64,000 bases of DNA from JARRKU01 sp963675565 (GTDB lineage: Bacteria > Desulfobacterota > Desulfobacteria > Desulfobacterales > Desulfosarcinaceae). Shown in pieces: positions 53,321-62,393 of this stretch. The notes beneath the pieces are model-generated. The model had not been told where the DNA came from and did not search any database. It saw only the letters and a list, made by a program, of their open reading frames with translations. How positions within the stretch are numbered: the stretch's first letter is position 1; every line of letters begins with the position of its first letter. The DNA lies in contig CAXXYD010000001.1 of the NCBI GenBank assembly GCA_963675565.2, positions 806,001-870,000 of the forward strand, in the 5' to 3' direction. Position numbers and translations under genes: made by a program.

Positions 53321-54460
53321 CTATCCTCTCTTTTCACGGACCGCAGCCGCCATCGCCATGAAATCTCTTCGTATGCCCCCGTGCGGACCCTGTATTGTCT
53401 GCACGCCCCACTCGTCGTTGCCTTCAATGAACACCGGACCGTCAGGAGTAATGCCAATATCCCATCCGACGGAGTGCACTCCGGGTATGAATCGGTGAAG
53501 ACGGCAGGCGAGTTTCTTCGCCTCCTCGAAAAAGGGGACGTGTCGGCCACGAAACTTCACATTCGTATCTGGGTGATTCGTCAACCTACGACCGAATTCA
53601 GGGCTCTGGAACCCGTACTCCATCAGAGTCCCTGAACTTAGGTCGATGCCGACGACCATTCCCCCTGTGGACCAGTTATCCCTAACGCTTCCTCCCGCCC
53701 CGATGCGAAGTACCGCCTTGAACGGGACCGGCGCGTTGCTACTGCGCACTGTGATCAGACGAACCGTGTTCACACTTCCCGCGTATATCTCCGAAAGTTG
53801 GGAATGTTGAACAACCCTATCCTGCAGGATGTACGGGGACTCGATTTTGGTGCGTGCCAACACTTGCCGTGGATCGATCACCTCGCCCTCCAACTTCAGC
53901 ACTCCGTCCTTACATTGAAGAAAGAATACACGAACTCCCTGGTCTACTTGGCAGTCTTTGATAAACACGTCCAGATGCCGCTTGCAGAGTTCATCCAACC
54001 CGGTCGTCTCGCCCGATTCAAACCAGAAGAGTTCGCCCTCGAAGCCGCAGGCATTGATCTCAGGGCTGGGAACCCCCAAACCCTTCAGATACTGACCAAA
54101 CACGAGCTTGTGGCGCAGGAGAATCTCACCACCCGCACTTCTGCCTGTTCTGTCTCTTCGCGGATTCATACCAGCATGCGTAGCATTTAGTCGATCACGA
54201 ATTTTCCGGAACTCATCGTCAGCGAAGTACTCGCGGGCATGTCTCCCATCGGCACAATCGAGTCCGTAGTAGTAGTAGTACCGACACACTTCCTGGTACC
54301 GAACCAACCACCACAATAGGTCGACGAGTATTTGGATCCGCGACTTATGGGGGCCTTCGGGGTAGAAAGTCTGGCAATGTTCGCGGCTCCATACCAATCG
54401 CCGAATCTTGCGCAATCTCGTCGGTAGATAAAATATGAAGTTTAGTAAAGATCTGATCAT
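53321..54460 (-). CDS. Sugar-transfer-associated ATP-grasp protein (1)
   Basis: About 379 aa from ATG at 54460, chosen because GAGG is 5 bp upstream and the start lies 7 bp after the stop of its paralog. ATP-grasp landmarks: LRHKLVFGQYLKGLG, VFIKDCQVDQGVRVF, YILQDRVVQHSQL, SVNTVRLITV and FIEGNDEWG (metal ligands). The family (PF14397 type) occurs in sugar-transfer loci; its substrates are unknown. A tandem paralog lies at 54468-55574. Confidence 0.78.
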   Translation of the reverse strand: MIRSLLNFIFYLPTRLRKIRRLVWSREHCQTFYPEGPHKSRIQILVDLLWWLVRYQEVCRYYYYYGLDCADGRHAREYFADDEFRKIRDRLNATHAGMNPRRDRTGRSAGGEILLRHKLVFGQYLKGLGVPSPEINACGFEGELFWFESGETTGLDELCKRHLDVFIKDCQVDQGVRVFFLQCKDGVLKLEGEVIDPRQVLARTKIESPYILQDRVVQHSQLSEIYAGSVNTVRLITVRSSNAPVPFKAVLRIGAGGSVRDNWSTGGMVVGIDLSSGTLMEYGFQSPEFGRRLTNHPDTNVKFRGRHVPFFEEAKKLACRLHRFIPGVHSVGWDIGITPDGPVFIEGNDEWGVQTIQGPHGGIRRDFMAMAAAVREKRG

Positions 54461-54467
54461 AATGTCC

Positions 54468-55574
54468 TCAACGTTTGGGGGGGAAGGTTGCCATGTACTT
54501 GTCACGCAGGCCCCCGTAGAGGATCTGGGACAGGACCAACGCCCACTCATCATTCCCTTCCACGAAACACGGTCCTTGTTCAGCGATCGCGATATCCCAT
54601 CCTATAGAATGCATCGGACTAAAAGATCGGTGTAACGCAACAGCTGTGCTGACGGCGTCGCTGTAGAACGGTATCCTGCGACCCTCGAAGCGTACCTGCG
54701 AATAAGGGTGATACTCCAGCCGGGTTCCATAGGGGGGCACAGTATACCCGTATCTCATCAACACCCCGGCCTCTGGATCGATTCCGACCATGATTCCACC
54801 AGAACTACAATTATCACAAACAGATCCCTGGTTACCTATCCGCAAAAGCGAGAACAGGGGACGCGGCTCACCGTCGACCACCACGGTCACTAAACGGATA
54901 GTGTTGACCGAGTTCGTATGGAGTACGGCCAGATCGGGGTGTTGTGCGATCCGTTCCTGTATTAGGACATGGCGTCCTTTCGTACGCGCACGCAGTTCAT
55001 CAATTGTCCCGCGCTTATTCCCTAAATATAGCGCTTTGTCTCGTACTGCCAACTGGAAGGCACCTATTCCACATTGCCCCAATCGGTCCTTGCAGAATAC
55101 TTCGATGTCCCTGTCCAGGAGGCTTTCTAGGCTAATTCGCTGGTTCCGATCGAACCACTGGACAGCCTCGCCATCACATACGGCCAGGGTCTTTGGGGTC
55201 GCAAAACCCAGTCCACGCAAAAGTCCTCCAAATACCAGTTTGTCATTCAGAATACAGCGGTAGTCCACCCGCTGACCTTCTAAGCTTTGTGATGCCCGCG
55301 CCAGCTTCTGATATTTCCAGAACTCCTTTCGTCCCAGGAAGTCACCGGCCGGGGGACTCTGTTTGCGGTCGAGGCCGTAAGCAAAGTACCAGCGGTTCGC
55401 CTCCGCCTTCTTCAGAACCCATGCCACATTTTCGAGCAGCATACGAAGCTTTGATTTCCTATCGGCTTCTGGATAGTAGGTCCGAGACAGAACGGGGTCG
55501 TTCACCAGGCTCCAAGCCATGTGGAGTCGCGCCGGGAGGTGGCGAACATAATCGAATACTCGGCCCAGCAGCAT
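54468..55574 (-). CDS. Sugar-transfer-associated ATP-grasp protein (2)
   Basis: About 368 aa from ATG at 55574 (AGGAG 7 bp upstream); the much longer open frame above it is antisense to the flippase gene. Motifs parallel the paralog: LNDKLVFGGLLRGLG, VFCKDRLGQCGIGAF, VLIQERIAQHPDL, SVNTIRLVTV and FVEGNDEWA. Presumably the pair ligate related carboxylates to amines during repeat-unit decoration (inference). Confidence 0.78.
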   Translation of the reverse strand: MLLGRVFDYVRHLPARLHMAWSLVNDPVLSRTYYPEADRKSKLRMLLENVAWVLKKAEANRWYFAYGLDRKQSPPAGDFLGRKEFWKYQKLARASQSLEGQRVDYRCILNDKLVFGGLLRGLGFATPKTLAVCDGEAVQWFDRNQRISLESLLDRDIEVFCKDRLGQCGIGAFQLAVRDKALYLGNKRGTIDELRARTKGRHVLIQERIAQHPDLAVLHTNSVNTIRLVTVVVDGEPRPLFSLLRIGNQGSVCDNCSSGGIMVGIDPEAGVLMRYGYTVPPYGTRLEYHPYSQVRFEGRRIPFYSDAVSTAVALHRSFSPMHSIGWDIAIAEQGPCFVEGNDEWALVLSQILYGGLRDKYMATFPPKR

Positions 55575-55639
55575 TACGGTTCTCCTGTCTGATTGATTTT
55601 TGTCGAGTGGCTCGTTACGGTCGCACCGTCTCGTTTTTT

Positions 55640-57196
55640 TTAAGCCGGGCCTTTGTCCACGTGGGAAAAGCCCAGCTTCGCGAGGATGCGGCCTCGGTCG
55701 TAACCGGGCAACAAGATATAGAAAGAGATCACCAAATTGAGACCGGACGCGCCCAAGACCGCCAGAGCGAAACGAAGCCAGTCGCCTGTTCCAATCAGCG
55801 TCCTCATTGCGCAGCAGGCGCCCGCGAAGCAGGTGCCTGCTATGATTTCCGGCAATAACAAGTGCTGGAGGAAATGAATGTATGGCAGAGCCATGCACCG
55901 ATAGGCCTTCCAAGTCAACCAAAACGTGCTGGTCAAGGCACGGGCGACTAGTGTGCCTAATGCCACACCGATCAGGCCCCAGCCGAAGACCAATACAAAC
56001 AGCAGCGACAGGCTGAGGTTCGTGATCGCTTCAATTACGGTTACAATTGCTGAAAAACGCACGTAGCCCGTAGCAGTCAGGACGGGGTTGGCCGCGAGGC
56101 TCAGGACCGACAAGAGCTTGGAGCCCGCCAAGACCATCATCACGGCAGACGCCTGATCGACAGCGGTTTGTTCAAACTTTCCCGGTTCGAACATCCAGAG
56201 GTTGATGAAGGGCCGTGCGAAGACAATTATGCCCACGTACATGAGGATACCGAGGATCCCTCCCAGACGCGCCTGACGCAGGTAGAGCCAGCGGAGGTTG
56301 CCCATCTCTTCTCGGGCAGCAGCTTTCTGCAGGGCCGGGAAGAACGTCCGACCGATCTGACCCAGCAAGGTGTTTGAGTAGTAGAGGAGCATGGCTCCAA
56401 CCGAATAGATTCCCACCTCGTGCATTCCCAGCACCGCACCAACAATGAGAAGATCGCTTTGCCCGATAATCTTGACGGATATACTAGAAACGAAAGAGGC
56501 CACCCCGAAACCGATTAGTTCTTTTAGACGGTCACGCTGGAACACCATCGGCCAGTGACGCAACTGACGGTGTACCCTTCGCGCCAGCCAAGCCGTTGCC
56601 GACAGGCCCACCAGGTTGGCGCCGATTATCGCACAGGTCAAGCCCACGATGCCCCAACCCATCGAGAGGACCGCCACCGTGGCCCCTGTCTGAACGGCCA
56701 GCACTACCAGATCGACAGACCGGGCCAGATCGAACCTTTCATAGGCAGTTAACACACTGCTATCGATCGTACGAATGGCCGTAAACCAAAGATTCACAGC
56801 CAAGGCTGGGAGGAGGAAAGCCACCATCGTGTGATACTCCGGCGGGACTTTCTGGAAAGCGTCCGGAAACAGTACACCGAGGAAGATAGCGACCAGCAGG
56901 ACCAACAAGCCGACAACAGTGTAGCACCCCAAGCCCGTCCGGATCGTCTCGTCCACCCTCTGAAAATCGCCCTTGCCCAGATACAGTATGACGTATCGAC
57001 CGGTGCTCACCCGAATGCCCAGATCGAATATCCCCGCATAGCCTGTCAGGATGTTAATCAGACTCCAGATACCATACAGGACCGTGCCCAGAGAGTGAAC
57101 CACGAAGGGCGACAGGAAAAGCATGACCACTAACGCAGTCGCGTGAGTGCCCGTGTTGAAAGACAGGTTCCTGGCATGTTTCCGCGCACTATCCAC
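55640..57196 (-). CDS. Wzx-type polysaccharide flippase
   Basis: 518 aa from a GTG with AGGAG upstream. About twelve to fourteen TM helices (MATE/MVF fold): LVVMLFLSPFVVHSLGTVLYGIWSLINILTGYAGIFDLG is the typical first region, with later LLVLLVAIFLGVL and VGIYSVGAMLLYYSN. It moves the lipid-linked repeat unit across the inner membrane for the Wzy-like enzyme at 45030. Confidence 0.85.
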   Translation of the reverse strand: MDSARKHARNLSFNTGTHATALVVMLFLSPFVVHSLGTVLYGIWSLINILTGYAGIFDLGIRVSTGRYVILYLGKGDFQRVDETIRTGLGCYTVVGLLVLLVAIFLGVLFPDAFQKVPPEYHTMVAFLLPALAVNLWFTAIRTIDSSVLTAYERFDLARSVDLVVLAVQTGATVAVLSMGWGIVGLTCAIIGANLVGLSATAWLARRVHRQLRHWPMVFQRDRLKELIGFGVASFVSSISVKIIGQSDLLIVGAVLGMHEVGIYSVGAMLLYYSNTLLGQIGRTFFPALQKAAAREEMGNLRWLYLRQARLGGILGILMYVGIIVFARPFINLWMFEPGKFEQTAVDQASAVMMVLAGSKLLSVLSLAANPVLTATGYVRFSAIVTVIEAITNLSLSLLFVLVFGWGLIGVALGTLVARALTSTFWLTWKAYRCMALPYIHFLQHLLLPEIIAGTCFAGACCAMRTLIGTGDWLRFALAVLGASGLNLVISFYILLPGYDRGRILAKLGFSHVDKGPA

Positions 57197-57207
57197 GTCG
57201 TGTGCTC

Positions 57208-58749
57208 CTAATTCTGCGAGGAAGCATTATTATTGAGTCCGGAACGGCAAGAAGTAGATTCACTATTCGCTCGGCCGATAGTTAAATCTGCGGAATACCG
57301 TTCTTTGAGCATCTCGTTAGCCCAATGAAACAGCAAGCCGTTGGCCCTCATATCCACCAATTTCCTCAACCCGAAAACACCCTTTTGTCCAAGTTTGCTA
57401 CCTATATTGTAGTAAAATAAGATGTCTATTGATGACACGATCCGAGAGAATTTTACCAGCCAAGGAGGCGGTGTATAATAGCCTCGCAGTTTAAGATAGA
57501 GTCGGAAGGACTCCGAAGCCTCGGCTGAGTGTGGCCAGAGGAAATAGGGGGCCAGAGATGTGTTTTTCTTCCGAACCGCGAAAGCGCCTCTCGGTACGCC
57601 TGCCTCTTCTACAATGCGGCGGGGAATTGGACGATTGTAATTTTTCCTAATAGACCACGACTGCATTTCATCCGATGCAGATATAGCTCGCAGTTCTGCC
57701 ACATGGCGGATACCCCAAAAAGGTATGGGGCAGTTAAAAAATCCGCGGATCAATCTGAATTCCGTCATCCCCAAGTCGGCAACGCTGGGTACGGAAAACG
57801 GGTTAGGTGTGTTCTTATCACCATAATCCCACATCACGTCCCCACGGCACCCGGTGAAAAACAGACACAGCGGCTCTGGATAGTCAAACTGGGTCCAGTT
57901 CACCAAGAAAGCTCGTCCCGACGCAGCCCAAATCGCCGCCTCATAAGGATAGCGCCGCGCCCGTAAATTGTAGGCACGGCAACGCAGTCCAAGATACCGC
58001 GCTACCTCCTCTCCGGAGTCTGAACCCCTCCAGAAACTGGCCGATTGTTTGATAGTTACAGATTCTTTACAACCAGCTTTTTTAGATATCACAGCTGATG
58101 CAGCCGCATCGTATCCGCTAGAAACGCTGACCAATGAATCCACCGGTTGTGATCTGGCTGACGAACTGGCATTGGCACCCAGTCTTAAGGCCGTTTCGCA
58201 AAGGAACTCGTAATACTCTTCGTAGCAAGAGAATTGAGGCACCTTGTCTGCCTTTGCCTCGACTCTCAAAGATGTGCCGTTGTAGTGGAGGTTGTCGAAA
58301 TAAAGCACGCTAACCTCGCCCGATGCCGTCGGGATCGTGCGGGAATAGTTGTCCAGGCCTTTACAAACCGTCCTGATATCTATCCAGTAGTTGTGATCCT
58401 CAAGCAGGGATACATCTGCCGCCCCCATCAGCGCAGGTAGGGAATTTGAAACGTACCTTACCCCACCTCGCTTGCAGTGCCACAGCCGATCTGTCGTCGC
58501 TCCAGAATTTACGAAGACGATCTCGCCGTGGCGAAGACGAATCCCCGTACCAAATACCAGATCTGTGGTATCAAAATCACCGTCTTCAAATCGTCCCGCC
58601 CATACAGCTTCAATGCACCTATCCTCCGAGACCTCCACCATAGGACCATGAAAGACGTCGATATATTCCGTGTTCAAAGGAAACCGTGCCACCCAAGCAA
58701 GTTTCGGCCAAGACTCAATCAATATCGGACGCAGTTCCATTTTGCTCAC
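57208..58749 (-). CDS. AsnB-like PP-loop protein (3), divergent
   Basis: 513 aa from a GTG (GGAG 4 bp upstream), with ATG at 58740 as the alternative. A recognisable but altered PP-loop, LVSVSSGYDAAASAVI (about 207-222), has SGYDAAAS in place of SGGxDSS. The N-terminal 190 aa keep only a weak Ntn-like layout and no Cys2. Probably an ATP pyrophosphatase related to asparagine synthetase. Codon use and spacing (11 bp to the flippase) show it is part of the operon. Confidence 0.65.
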   Translation of the reverse strand: MSKMELRPILIESWPKLAWVARFPLNTEYIDVFHGPMVEVSEDRCIEAVWAGRFEDGDFDTTDLVFGTGIRLRHGEIVFVNSGATTDRLWHCKRGGVRYVSNSLPALMGAADVSLLEDHNYWIDIRTVCKGLDNYSRTIPTASGEVSVLYFDNLHYNGTSLRVEAKADKVPQFSCYEEYYEFLCETALRLGANASSSARSQPVDSLVSVSSGYDAAASAVISKKAGCKESVTIKQSASFWRGSDSGEEVARYLGLRCRAYNLRARRYPYEAAIWAASGRAFLVNWTQFDYPEPLCLFFTGCRGDVMWDYGDKNTPNPFSVPSVADLGMTEFRLIRGFFNCPIPFWGIRHVAELRAISASDEMQSWSIRKNYNRPIPRRIVEEAGVPRGAFAVRKKNTSLAPYFLWPHSAEASESFRLYLKLRGYYTPPPWLVKFSRIVSSIDILFYYNIGSKLGQKGVFGLRKLVDMRANGLLFHWANEMLKERYSADLTIGRANSESTSCRSGLNNNASSQN

Positions 58750-58878
58750 GAATCTCCACTTCGAGTTTGATTCACCGCGGGAAAACAGTTGATACTGAAG
58801 ACCCGAGTCGGTTATAATTTCCTAATGGTGGCAATATGCCAACCCGACCTTTCAAACCTCTTCTATCTAATAGAAAAT

Positions 58879-60015
58879 CTATAGATTTTCGAAAACTCTT
58901 TCAGTTTTTTGTTTCCAGGTTTCTTTTGCCACAGCTCTACTTAGCGCTAATTTATCAGATTCGTCATTCGCCAGGCACTTTTCAATAGCCTTTTCAAATT
59001 GTTCATGCGTTGCAGCAATTTCAACCAAGCTCGCATACATTTTGACCTCCGGCATTGGCGAAGACACCACCGGAAGTCCAGCGGCAAGGTACTCACGCAG
59101 TTTGATCGGATTGACTGCATGGGTCAGTGTATTGACTTTGAAAGGAATCAGGCCGACATCCAGGTATCGGCAGTATGCGGGAAGCGCTGAGTAAGGCCTC
59201 CTGCCTAAAAAGTGCATATTGGGAATGGATTTATATACATTTAAATTTACGCTGGAATCTGCATCGCCGATGATTACGAAAGACCAGTCCGGTCGCTTTT
59301 GCGCAATTGCCGCTATCAGCTCCATATCCACCCAGTCCCTGATCAGTCCGAAAAAGCCGAGTCTCGGTTCAGCAATGGCGGCAATATCCGGCGGGCAGGG
59401 TAGATTTTCTTGCACGGCACGGCTGAAGTGGTCATAATCCACGCCATGAGGCACCATGATGGTGTTGGGGTTCCAGGAGGATTTGGATTTTTGCAAGGCC
59501 ATGGAAGTGGTGACCACAAGATCGGCTTTGCGGCTGAGTTCTTCTTCATCCTGAAGGACCTGTTGTGTGTCGTAGCCGGAAAATGCGGCGTGGTCATCGA
59601 CGCAATAGTAAACGACTTTTTCTTCCTTGAAGTGTCCCAGCGCGTATGCAATGTCAGGGGTAAAAGACCAGATCTGTGAGGGGCCTTTTTGAACACGCTT
59701 TAAAGCCAGTTTAATCTGGTTGATCAGGAGAAGCCGATTGATTTTACGCGCAATGGGTGAACTGGGAAGCGGAATAACCAGAGGCGTCAATACGTACAGG
59801 TTTTTACGGGGGTTTTTCAGGCCGCTGGCAATTTGTTTCAGCTTGTTGACCATATACAGCAGGTCCGACGAACTGACCGTCGGCGTTCTGGAGGCGTGGT
59901 AGTTGATCCACAGGACAATGTTTGTTTCAGCCAGAAGGTGCATGACGTGATGTTTACTTGTGGGGGGGGCGTCGTAGCCGCTGGCGAAACAGATTATTGT
60001 TTTTCCTTTAAGCAT
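58879..60015 (-). CDS. Glycosyltransferase (GT-B, family 4/1-like)
   Basis: 378 aa. N-terminus MLKGKTIICFASGYDAPPTSKHHVMHLLAE, then VVYYCVDDHAAFSGYD, TIMVPHGVDYDHFSRAV, RLGFFGLIRDWVDMELIA and LIPFKVNTLTHAVNPIKLREYLAAGLPVVS. These match the TuaH/exosortase-associated group of glycosyltransferases. It follows cysteine synthase across a repeat-filled gap. Confidence 0.82.
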   Translation of the reverse strand: MLKGKTIICFASGYDAPPTSKHHVMHLLAETNIVLWINYHASRTPTVSSSDLLYMVNKLKQIASGLKNPRKNLYVLTPLVIPLPSSPIARKINRLLLINQIKLALKRVQKGPSQIWSFTPDIAYALGHFKEEKVVYYCVDDHAAFSGYDTQQVLQDEEELSRKADLVVTTSMALQKSKSSWNPNTIMVPHGVDYDHFSRAVQENLPCPPDIAAIAEPRLGFFGLIRDWVDMELIAAIAQKRPDWSFVIIGDADSSVNLNVYKSIPNMHFLGRRPYSALPAYCRYLDVGLIPFKVNTLTHAVNPIKLREYLAAGLPVVSSPMPEVKMYASLVEIAATHEQFEKAIEKCLANDESDKLALSRAVAKETWKQKTERVFENL

Positions 60016-60035
60016 TGATTTAGTCGATTTTTTTT

Positions 60036-60070
60036 AATTAGCCACAGAAACACACAGACGCACACAGACA
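60036..60070. repeat. Single arm of the GxxExxY-associated family
   Basis: AATTAGCCACAGAAACACAC... is one full arm without a partner, just upstream of the glycosyltransferase start. It is followed within 8 bp by the second repeat family. Confidence 0.7.
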
Positions 60071-60076
60071 AAGTAA

Positions 60077-60188
60077 AGTGCTGAGTACTTAGGACTTAGT
60101 GAAACCAAAAGCGCTGAGGACTTAGGACTGAGGACTGAGTTAAGGGCACATGATCCTCAGCACTCAGTCCTTTGCCCTCAGCACTTAC
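60077..60188. repeat. Second repeat family, heptamer-type blocks
   Basis: Runs of (G)GACTTA/GGACTGA/GTGCTGAG units in direct and inverted order fill the gap to the cysteine synthase stop codon. Similar blocks lie at 34622-34666, with a fragment at 37281, each next to a CACAGAC-type arm. Confidence 0.7.
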
Positions 60189-61091
60189 TTATATTAGAGC
60201 TGTGCTGAAATAGCGTTCTATTCTGTCGGGCAGTACGGTGACTACTCTGCTTTTTGGCCCTAAGCGCTTGAAGATTTCTCTGGCGGCCCAGACGTTGGCG
60301 CCGGATGAGGTGCCTACCAGGGTGCCCTCTTTCAGAGCGAGCTGGCGGGTGGTTTGGATGGCGTCGTCATCTGTGACGGTGACCACGTCGTCGATCAGGG
60401 AGACGTCCAGCGCCGGAGGGATGAAACCGTCGCCGATGCCCTGGATTTTGTGCAGGCCGGGTTCGTGGCCGAGCAGGGCTGCCGAATTGCTGGGCTCGAC
60501 CGCGATGGCCTGTATATCGGGGTTTTGTTCTTTCAGGAAGCGGGCAACGCCGCCCAGGGTGCCCCCGCTGCCTACGCCGGCGATGAAGGCGTCGACGCGA
60601 CCGTCCATCTGGTCCCAGATCTCTTTAGCCGTGGCCAAGTAATGGATTTCGGGATTGTCCGGGCTTTCGAATTGTCCCATGATGTGGGAGGGGCTGATCT
60701 GTTCGGCCAATGCCTTGACCTTGTTGACCGCGCCGATAAGGCTCTCGGCCGCTGGTGTGAGCACCACCTCGGCGCCCAACGCGCTGATGAGTTTTTTGCG
60801 CTCCTCGCTCATGTCTTCGGGCATGACGATGATCACCCGGTAGCCTTTGAGTTTGCCGACCAGGGCCACACCGATGCCGGTGTTTCCCGAGGTGGCTTCG
60901 ATGAGCACCGTGTCTTTTTGGATGTCACCCCGTTTTTCGGCCTGTTCGATCATGTGCTTGGCCACCCGGTCTTTGACGCTGCCGCCGGGGTTCATGTATT
61001 CGGCTTTTGCGTAGATGGTTGCGGAATCGAAGCGATCGAGCTGAAACATGGGGGTGTTGCCGATACACGATAGAATAGTGTGGTCGCTCAT
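60189..61091 (-). CDS. cysK: Cysteine synthase (O-acetylserine sulfhydrylase)
   Basis: 300 aa PLP enzyme. Lys40 in NPGGSVKDR binds the cofactor; TSGNTGIG (about 68-75), GVGSGGTLGG and GIGDGFIPP are family hallmarks. It makes cysteine from O-acetylserine and sulfide. Its place inside the exosortase locus, with a serine acetyltransferase 17 kb away in the same locus, suggests cysteine or a related amino acid feeds the polymer or sulfur chemistry. It follows the TIGR03087-type gene by 57 bp. Confidence 0.92.
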   Translation of the reverse strand: MSDHTILSCIGNTPMFQLDRFDSATIYAKAEYMNPGGSVKDRVAKHMIEQAEKRGDIQKDTVLIEATSGNTGIGVALVGKLKGYRVIIVMPEDMSEERKKLISALGAEVVLTPAAESLIGAVNKVKALAEQISPSHIMGQFESPDNPEIHYLATAKEIWDQMDGRVDAFIAGVGSGGTLGGVARFLKEQNPDIQAIAVEPSNSAALLGHEPGLHKIQGIGDGFIPPALDVSLIDDVVTVTDDDAIQTTRQLALKEGTLVGTSSGANVWAAREIFKRLGPKSRVVTVLPDRIERYFSTALI

Positions 61092-61148
61092 GGCTTTCTC
61101 CTCACAGAACGGTTTTTATTTGGGCCTTCCACTTGCTCATCAATTTTA

Positions 61149-62393
61149 TCACAGCAGGGTGTTTATTTTTTCAAGTTGGGTGTGCCAGCTGTATCGGCCG
61201 ATCATGGCATTTCTTGCATTGGCCCCCATTATCGCCGCCAGGTTTTTGTCCTGCCAGAGTTCGATTATTTTTTGGGCAAATGCATGGGGATCTGCATCGG
61301 TTACCATCAGATCCCTTCCGGGTTCAGCCTCGATGCCTTCAAAGGCTTGGCTGGTGGCCACAACAGGTTTGCCCATGGCCATGGCTTCCAGGACTTTGTT
61401 TTGAATGCCGCGGGCAATGCGCATAGGCGCAATGGCAATGTCGGCTCTCCAGACATAGGGGCGGATATCTTGGACACGGCCGCTGACATGGATGCCATTT
61501 GCCTCTTCGAGTTTCAGCACCTCTTTGGCCGGGTTTGCACCGACAATCAGCAATTTCAGGTCTTCGATCCGGTCGTTCAGCAGAGGCCATACATTTTGAA
61601 CGAACCAGCCCACTGCGTCCACATTGGGGTAGTAGTCCATCAAGCCGCAAAAAACCAGGGTGAACGCTTTGTTTTCGGCAGCCTGCGTCTGCTCCCCGGA
61701 TGCAGGCTGAAAATAATCCAGATCGACGCCGTTGGAAAGAGCGTGAATATTTGCGGTCTGTCCGGTCTGCTCTCGAAGCAGGGCGGCCTCGGGCTCCGAG
61801 ACCGCAAAGTTGACATCGAATGCTTCGGTAATTTTTCTTTCATAGCCTGCCAGTCTGCGGGCTTCCAGCAAGTAAACCCACCGCAGCCAGATTGGGGTTT
61901 TTTGTGCATACTGGCGCCACTTATCAGAATCGACGTCAATAAAATCACAAATCAAACGCGGCCCGGCACCCGAAGACCGATGACCGATTATAGGGGATTG
62001 GAATATGTACTCGGCCGTGGGCGAAGAAAAACAAAAAACTGCCCGGACCGGGTGTTCGTCCAAAACCTGATTAATATAGGCAAGGGCATTCTGGTTGAAG
62101 AAGGCGGCAATGCTCAGCGGGCTTTTGCTGAACAGCGCCATGGCCATGGATAGTTTCTGCCTGGCTTTAGGCATACGCTGGAAAAAGGAGGTCGCGCACT
62201 GGCGTTTCAGTTTATCGGCATACTTCTCGTCTTCAGGGTCGTCGATGAACGTGCACAGATGGATATTCCAGCCATTGTCTTTTAGAAATTGTAGTTCATG
62301 ATACGATCGAATTTTGTCGCCTTTGTCCGGCGGATAGGGAATTCTGTGAACGATCATGAGGATGTGAGGGTTTTCAGGACTGTTGGTCAGCAC
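61149..62393 (-). CDS. XrtA-associated glycosyltransferase (TIGR03087 type)
   Basis: 414 aa. N-terminal signature LMIVHRIPYPPDKGDKIRSYHELQFL and CTFIDDPEDEKYADKLKRQC are diagnostic for the PEP-CTERM/XrtA glycosyltransferase group. GT-B C-terminal half: HALSNGVDLDYFQP, AFTLVFCGLMDYYPN, IAIAPMRIARGIQNKVLEAMAMGKPVVAT. The start overlaps the exosortase stop by 20 bp, so the two are likely translationally coupled. Confidence 0.88.
   Translation of the reverse strand: MLTNSPENPHILMIVHRIPYPPDKGDKIRSYHELQFLKDNGWNIHLCTFIDDPEDEKYADKLKRQCATSFFQRMPKARQKLSMAMALFSKSPLSIAAFFNQNALAYINQVLDEHPVRAVFCFSSPTAEYIFQSPIIGHRSSGAGPRLICDFIDVDSDKWRQYAQKTPIWLRWVYLLEARRLAGYERKITEAFDVNFAVSEPEAALLREQTGQTANIHALSNGVDLDYFQPASGEQTQAAENKAFTLVFCGLMDYYPNVDAVGWFVQNVWPLLNDRIEDLKLLIVGANPAKEVLKLEEANGIHVSGRVQDIRPYVWRADIAIAPMRIARGIQNKVLEAMAMGKPVVATSQAFEGIEAEPGRDLMVTDADPHAFAQKIIELWQDKNLAAIMGANARNAMIGRYSWHTQLEKINTLL

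Noticed and set aside
54468..55922. A 484-aa version of the ATP-grasp protein and similar long N-terminal extensions at 43325 and 54553
   Set aside because: The extensions overlap neighbouring real genes and show shadow composition; internal ATGs with good ribosome sites fit the family starts.
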